Origin: Pseudomonas prosekii
GTDB lineage: Bacteria > Pseudomonadota > Gammaproteobacteria > Pseudomonadales > Pseudomonadaceae
NCBI RefSeq assembly: GCF_900105155.1
Contig: NZ_LT629762.1
Coordinates: 5,527,501 to 5,591,500, forward strand
Length of the DNA: 64,000 nt
Direction of reading: 5' to 3'
Part shown: one piece after another, positions 61,780-64,000 of the stretch
Numbering within the stretch: position 1 is the stretch's first letter
Layout: every line of letters begins with the position of its first letter
Position numbers and translations under genes: made by a program
Notes under the pieces: model-generated
Told to the model about the DNA's origin: nothing
The model's database searches: none
The model's input: the letters and a program-made list of their open reading frames with translations, nothing else

Positions 61780-64000
61780 TTGACCTCCAGCGTGCTCAAG
61801 CCATTGCCTTGGCGGCGGACCTGAATCTGCACCGGAATCCGTTCATGCATTTCCTGCACGTGGGAAATCACCGCGACCTTGCGCCCCTGCGCCTGCAAAC
61901 CGTCGAGCGCGTCCATTGCCAGTTGCAGCGATTCCGGATCGAGGCTGCCGAAACCTTCGTCGATAAACAGCGATTCGATTTTCAACGTGCTCGACGCCAT
62001 CGACGCCAGACCGAGCGCCAGGGCCAACGACACGAGGAACGTTTCGCCGCCCGACAACGAATGCACCGAGCGCAATTCGTCGCCCATTTCCGTGTCCATC
62101 ACCAGCAAGCCGAGCATGCTGCCGCCGCGTTTCAGACGATAGCGTCGCACCAGTTGGCGCAATTGCACGTTGGCGTGATGCACCAGCAAGTCGAGGTTGT
62201 AAGCCTGAGCGATCTTGCGGAAGATGTCGCCAGTCGCCGAGCCGATCAGCGCACTCAAACGCGCCCAGCGCTGGTACTCGGTATTGGCATCGGCGATCTG
62301 CTGCGCCAGGGCCTGATTGGCATTTTGCCGGCGCTGATCTTCAGCCTGCTCGGCACGCAATTCGGCGCATCGGTGCTCAATGACGCTGAACTGGTTTTGC
62401 AGTTCCGCCAACGCGCTCGCCAATTGTTCGGCGTCGAGGTTGCCGTTGTGCTGCGCCTGATGCTGGAGCAGACGCTTGTCGCGTTCCTCCAGCAACACCT
62501 TGGCTTGTTCGATGGCTTTTTCGCTGCTTTGCAACAACTGCCGCAACTCACTGACCTGCTGATCGTCAACGCTCAGCAATTCTTCGAGACCACCGTCATC
62601 TAGCTGCGGATGCTGCGCGCGCCAGTCGGCAATTTTGCTGCTGAGCTCGCGATCCTCAGTTTCCAGCGCTTGCGAACGCTGTTGCTGCGCCTTGAGTTCG
62701 GCGGCCAATTGCACCAGCGCCGTGCGCACGCTTTGCAGCTCCTGATTGGCCGCGGATTCCGCTGCGCGAGCCTGTTCGACCGCCTGATCGAGTTGCTGCT
62801 GCCACTGCTCAGCGCTGGCATGTTCGCCGAGCAATTGTGCGAGTTTGTGCTCGCCAGTCTGTTGCTGTTCGGCCAGTACGTTGAACTGCTGCTGCACGGT
62901 TTGCAGGTGTTGCGCGCGGGTCTGCTGGCGATCCTGTTCTTTTTCCAGCGTCTGTTGGCGCTGCTGCTGTTCGCCGAGTTCGTCGCGCTGCTGCTCAAGT
63001 TGCTGCAAGCGCTGGGCGATTTGCTGGTCCAGCTGCATGAACGTCGCGGCCGGCTCGTTGCGCAGGGCTTCCAGCGTATCGGCCGGTAGCAGCGTGCTGA
63101 ACGCCGTCAGTTCTTCGTCGAGGCGCTGGCGGTTGTTGCCCAACGCCTGTTGCTGATTGCTCAGGTGTTGCGCGGCTTGCTGGCTGGCGGTCTCGGCGTT
63201 GCGCAGTTGCTGCGCAAGGCGCGCGGCGTCTTGTTGCAACGTGAGCAGGGCGCTTTGGCGCTGTTCGTCCTGGCTGATGCTCTGGTTCAGTTGACTGTTT
63301 TGTTGCGCGAGCCAGGCGTTGCGTTTGGCCGCGTCCTGATTGAGCAACTGCGCGGACAGCGGGTGCGCTTCGAGGCTCGGCGTCAGGCTCTGTTGCTGGC
63401 TGGCGAGCTGTTCCTGCTGTTGCAGCAACTCTTTCTGCTGGGCGATCAAACCGCCGACTTCGGCGCGCAGCTCGGTGAGTTTTTCCTTCAGCACATCGAC
63501 CGCTTGCTGCGCGTTGGTCAGCTCACTTTCGTCATGCCGGCCGAGGCTTTGCAGCAGCGCTTCGGGCTGGTGATATGGATGCTCGGGGCTGCCACAAACC
63601 GGGCACGGCTGATCGTCCTGCAACTGCGCGCGCAGTTCCTCGACACTTTCGCTGCGGGCCAGGCGCTGGCGTTCGAGCAACTGGCGGGTGACGTTCAGGG
63701 TCTGTTCGGCGACGGTCAGTTCGGACTTGGTTTTCACCCCGTCCTGGGTCAGGCGTTCGCGTTCCTGCTGGGCGGCGAGTTGGCGCTGTTGCAGCTCGGC
63801 ACCGCGCTTGTCCAGTTCTTGCTGACTGGCCCACAAGCGCGTCAGTTCTTCGAAGCCGCGCAGTTGCTTGCGGTTGTCCTGCAGCAAGGTGCTCAGCAGC
63901 TGGATTTGCTCGGCGACGGCTTCCGGCTCGGCGCCGGCTTCTTTGTAAAGCACTTCCAGATTCTGCTTTTGCGCCGCCAGCGCTTCGGCAGCTTGCGTCG
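61776..64000 (-). CDS. sbcC: Exonuclease subunit SbcC, C-terminal part
   Basis: About 741 residues up to the window edge; the N-terminal ATPase lobe lies outside. A long Gln/Glu/Leu-rich coiled coil contains the zinc hook CPVCGSPEHPYH (near 63580-63610). The C-terminal lobe holds the ABC signature LSGGETFLVSLALALGLA and Walker B LFIDEGFGSLD. SbcC with SbcD cleaves hairpins and processes DNA double-strand ends; sbcD should lie upstream beyond 64000. The Gln-rich coiled coil is typical of pseudomonads. Confidence 0.95.
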   Translation of the reverse strand, partial: TQAAEALAAQKQNLEVLYKEAGAEPEAVAEQIQLLSTLLQDNRKQLRGFEELTRLWASQQELDKRGAELQQRQLAAQQERERLTQDGVKTKSELTVAEQTLNVTRQLLERQRLARSESVEELRAQLQDDQPCPVCGSPEHPYHQPEALLQSLGRHDESELTNAQQAVDVLKEKLTELRAEVGGLIAQQKELLQQQEQLASQQQSLTPSLEAHPLSAQLLNQDAAKRNAWLAQQNSQLNQSISQDEQRQSALLTLQQDAARLAQQLRNAETASQQAAQHLSNQQQALGNNRQRLDEELTAFSTLLPADTLEALRNEPAATFMQLDQQIAQRLQQLEQQRDELGEQQQRQQTLEKEQDRQQTRAQHLQTVQQQFNVLAEQQQTGEHKLAQLLGEHASAEQWQQQLDQAVEQARAAESAANQELQSVRTALVQLAAELKAQQQRSQALETEDRELSSKIADWRAQHPQLDDGGLEELLSVDDQQVSELRQLLQSSEKAIEQAKVLLEERDKRLLQHQAQHNGNLDAEQLASALAELQNQFSVIEHRCAELRAEQAEDQRRQNANQALAQQIADANTEYQRWARLSALIGSATGDIFRKIAQAYNLDLLVHHANVQLRQLVRRYRLKRGGSMLGLLVMDTEMGDELRSVHSLSGGETFLVSLALALGLASMASSTLKIESLFIDEGFGSLDPESLQLAMDALDGLQAQGRKVAVISHVQEMHERIPVQIQVRRQGNGLSTLEVK

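Noticed and set aside
1..64000. tRNA, rRNA, prophage or insertion sequences
   Set aside because: No cloverleaf, rRNA or transposase/integrase sequence was recognised on reading both strands; a covariance-model search would be needed to be certain.

Overview
The window looks like chromosomal DNA from the Pseudomonas fluorescens group. It is GC-rich with dense genes on both strands. It carries typical pseudomonad families (DUF5629, DUF2789, DUF2946, a group-2 Mrp antiporter, a 1576-aa dermonecrotic-toxin-like protein). Paired REP sequences with the core GTAGGAG-N-GAGC-TGCTCGCGAT recur in about twenty intergenic loci. No rRNA, tRNA, insertion sequence, CRISPR array or prophage was recognised. 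All calls come from reading the sequence; no database search was run.

Layout. 0-9 kb: tail of a ProA-like dehydrogenase, a DMT exporter divergent from a MocR regulator, the cyanate genes cynS-cynT beside a decayed cynR remnant, a GNAT enzyme, a glutathione transferase, and topB preceded by a good LexA/SOS box. 9-13 kb: AraC regulator/SDR pair, DUF427, GlxA-type regulator. 13-19 kb: lldD, an MHS-family transporter, a GMC oxidoreductase and its divergent LysR regulator, separated by unusual tandem intergenic repeats. 19-26 kb: AlkC-like DNA alkylation repair, a DksA-like protein with a half-complete zinc site, a chemoreceptor, small conserved proteins, and an orphan betaine-type binding protein. 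26-30 kb: TonB-dependent receptor with DUF2946 and a divergent DUF3995 protein. 30-36 kb: six-gene mrp operon with overlapping genes. 36-39.5 kb: DMT exporter with a divergent XRE-cupin regulator, and a FAD/NAD(P)-binding protein.

39.5-43 kb is the most novel-looking part. Two small predicted secreted proteins share a C-terminal AENRPEFG-K-QR motif, and one is built from EGG(S/A)DRL repeats. They lie next to an OmpR-type response regulator with no visible kinase and a divergent secreted alpha/beta-hydrolase. The same tandem TGTATC half-sites lie on both sides of the regulator gene, which suggests a small self-contained regulon.

43-52 kb: a YCF48-like protein with an RND/MMPL exporter, then the giant protein in convergent orientation. 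51-60 kb: a sugar-acid catabolic module (GntR-FCD regulator, IlvD/Edd dehydratase, ACS-family MFS transporter, AraD1-type protein, ketoglutarate-semialdehyde-type dehydrogenase) that would convert a pentonate such as L-arabinonate to 2-oxoglutarate. Two matching operators lie in its divergent promoter region. A DUF5629 protein and a secreted lactonase follow. 60-64 kb: three tiny secreted or membrane proteins, a glutathione transferase, and the 3' part of sbcC, which runs off the window.
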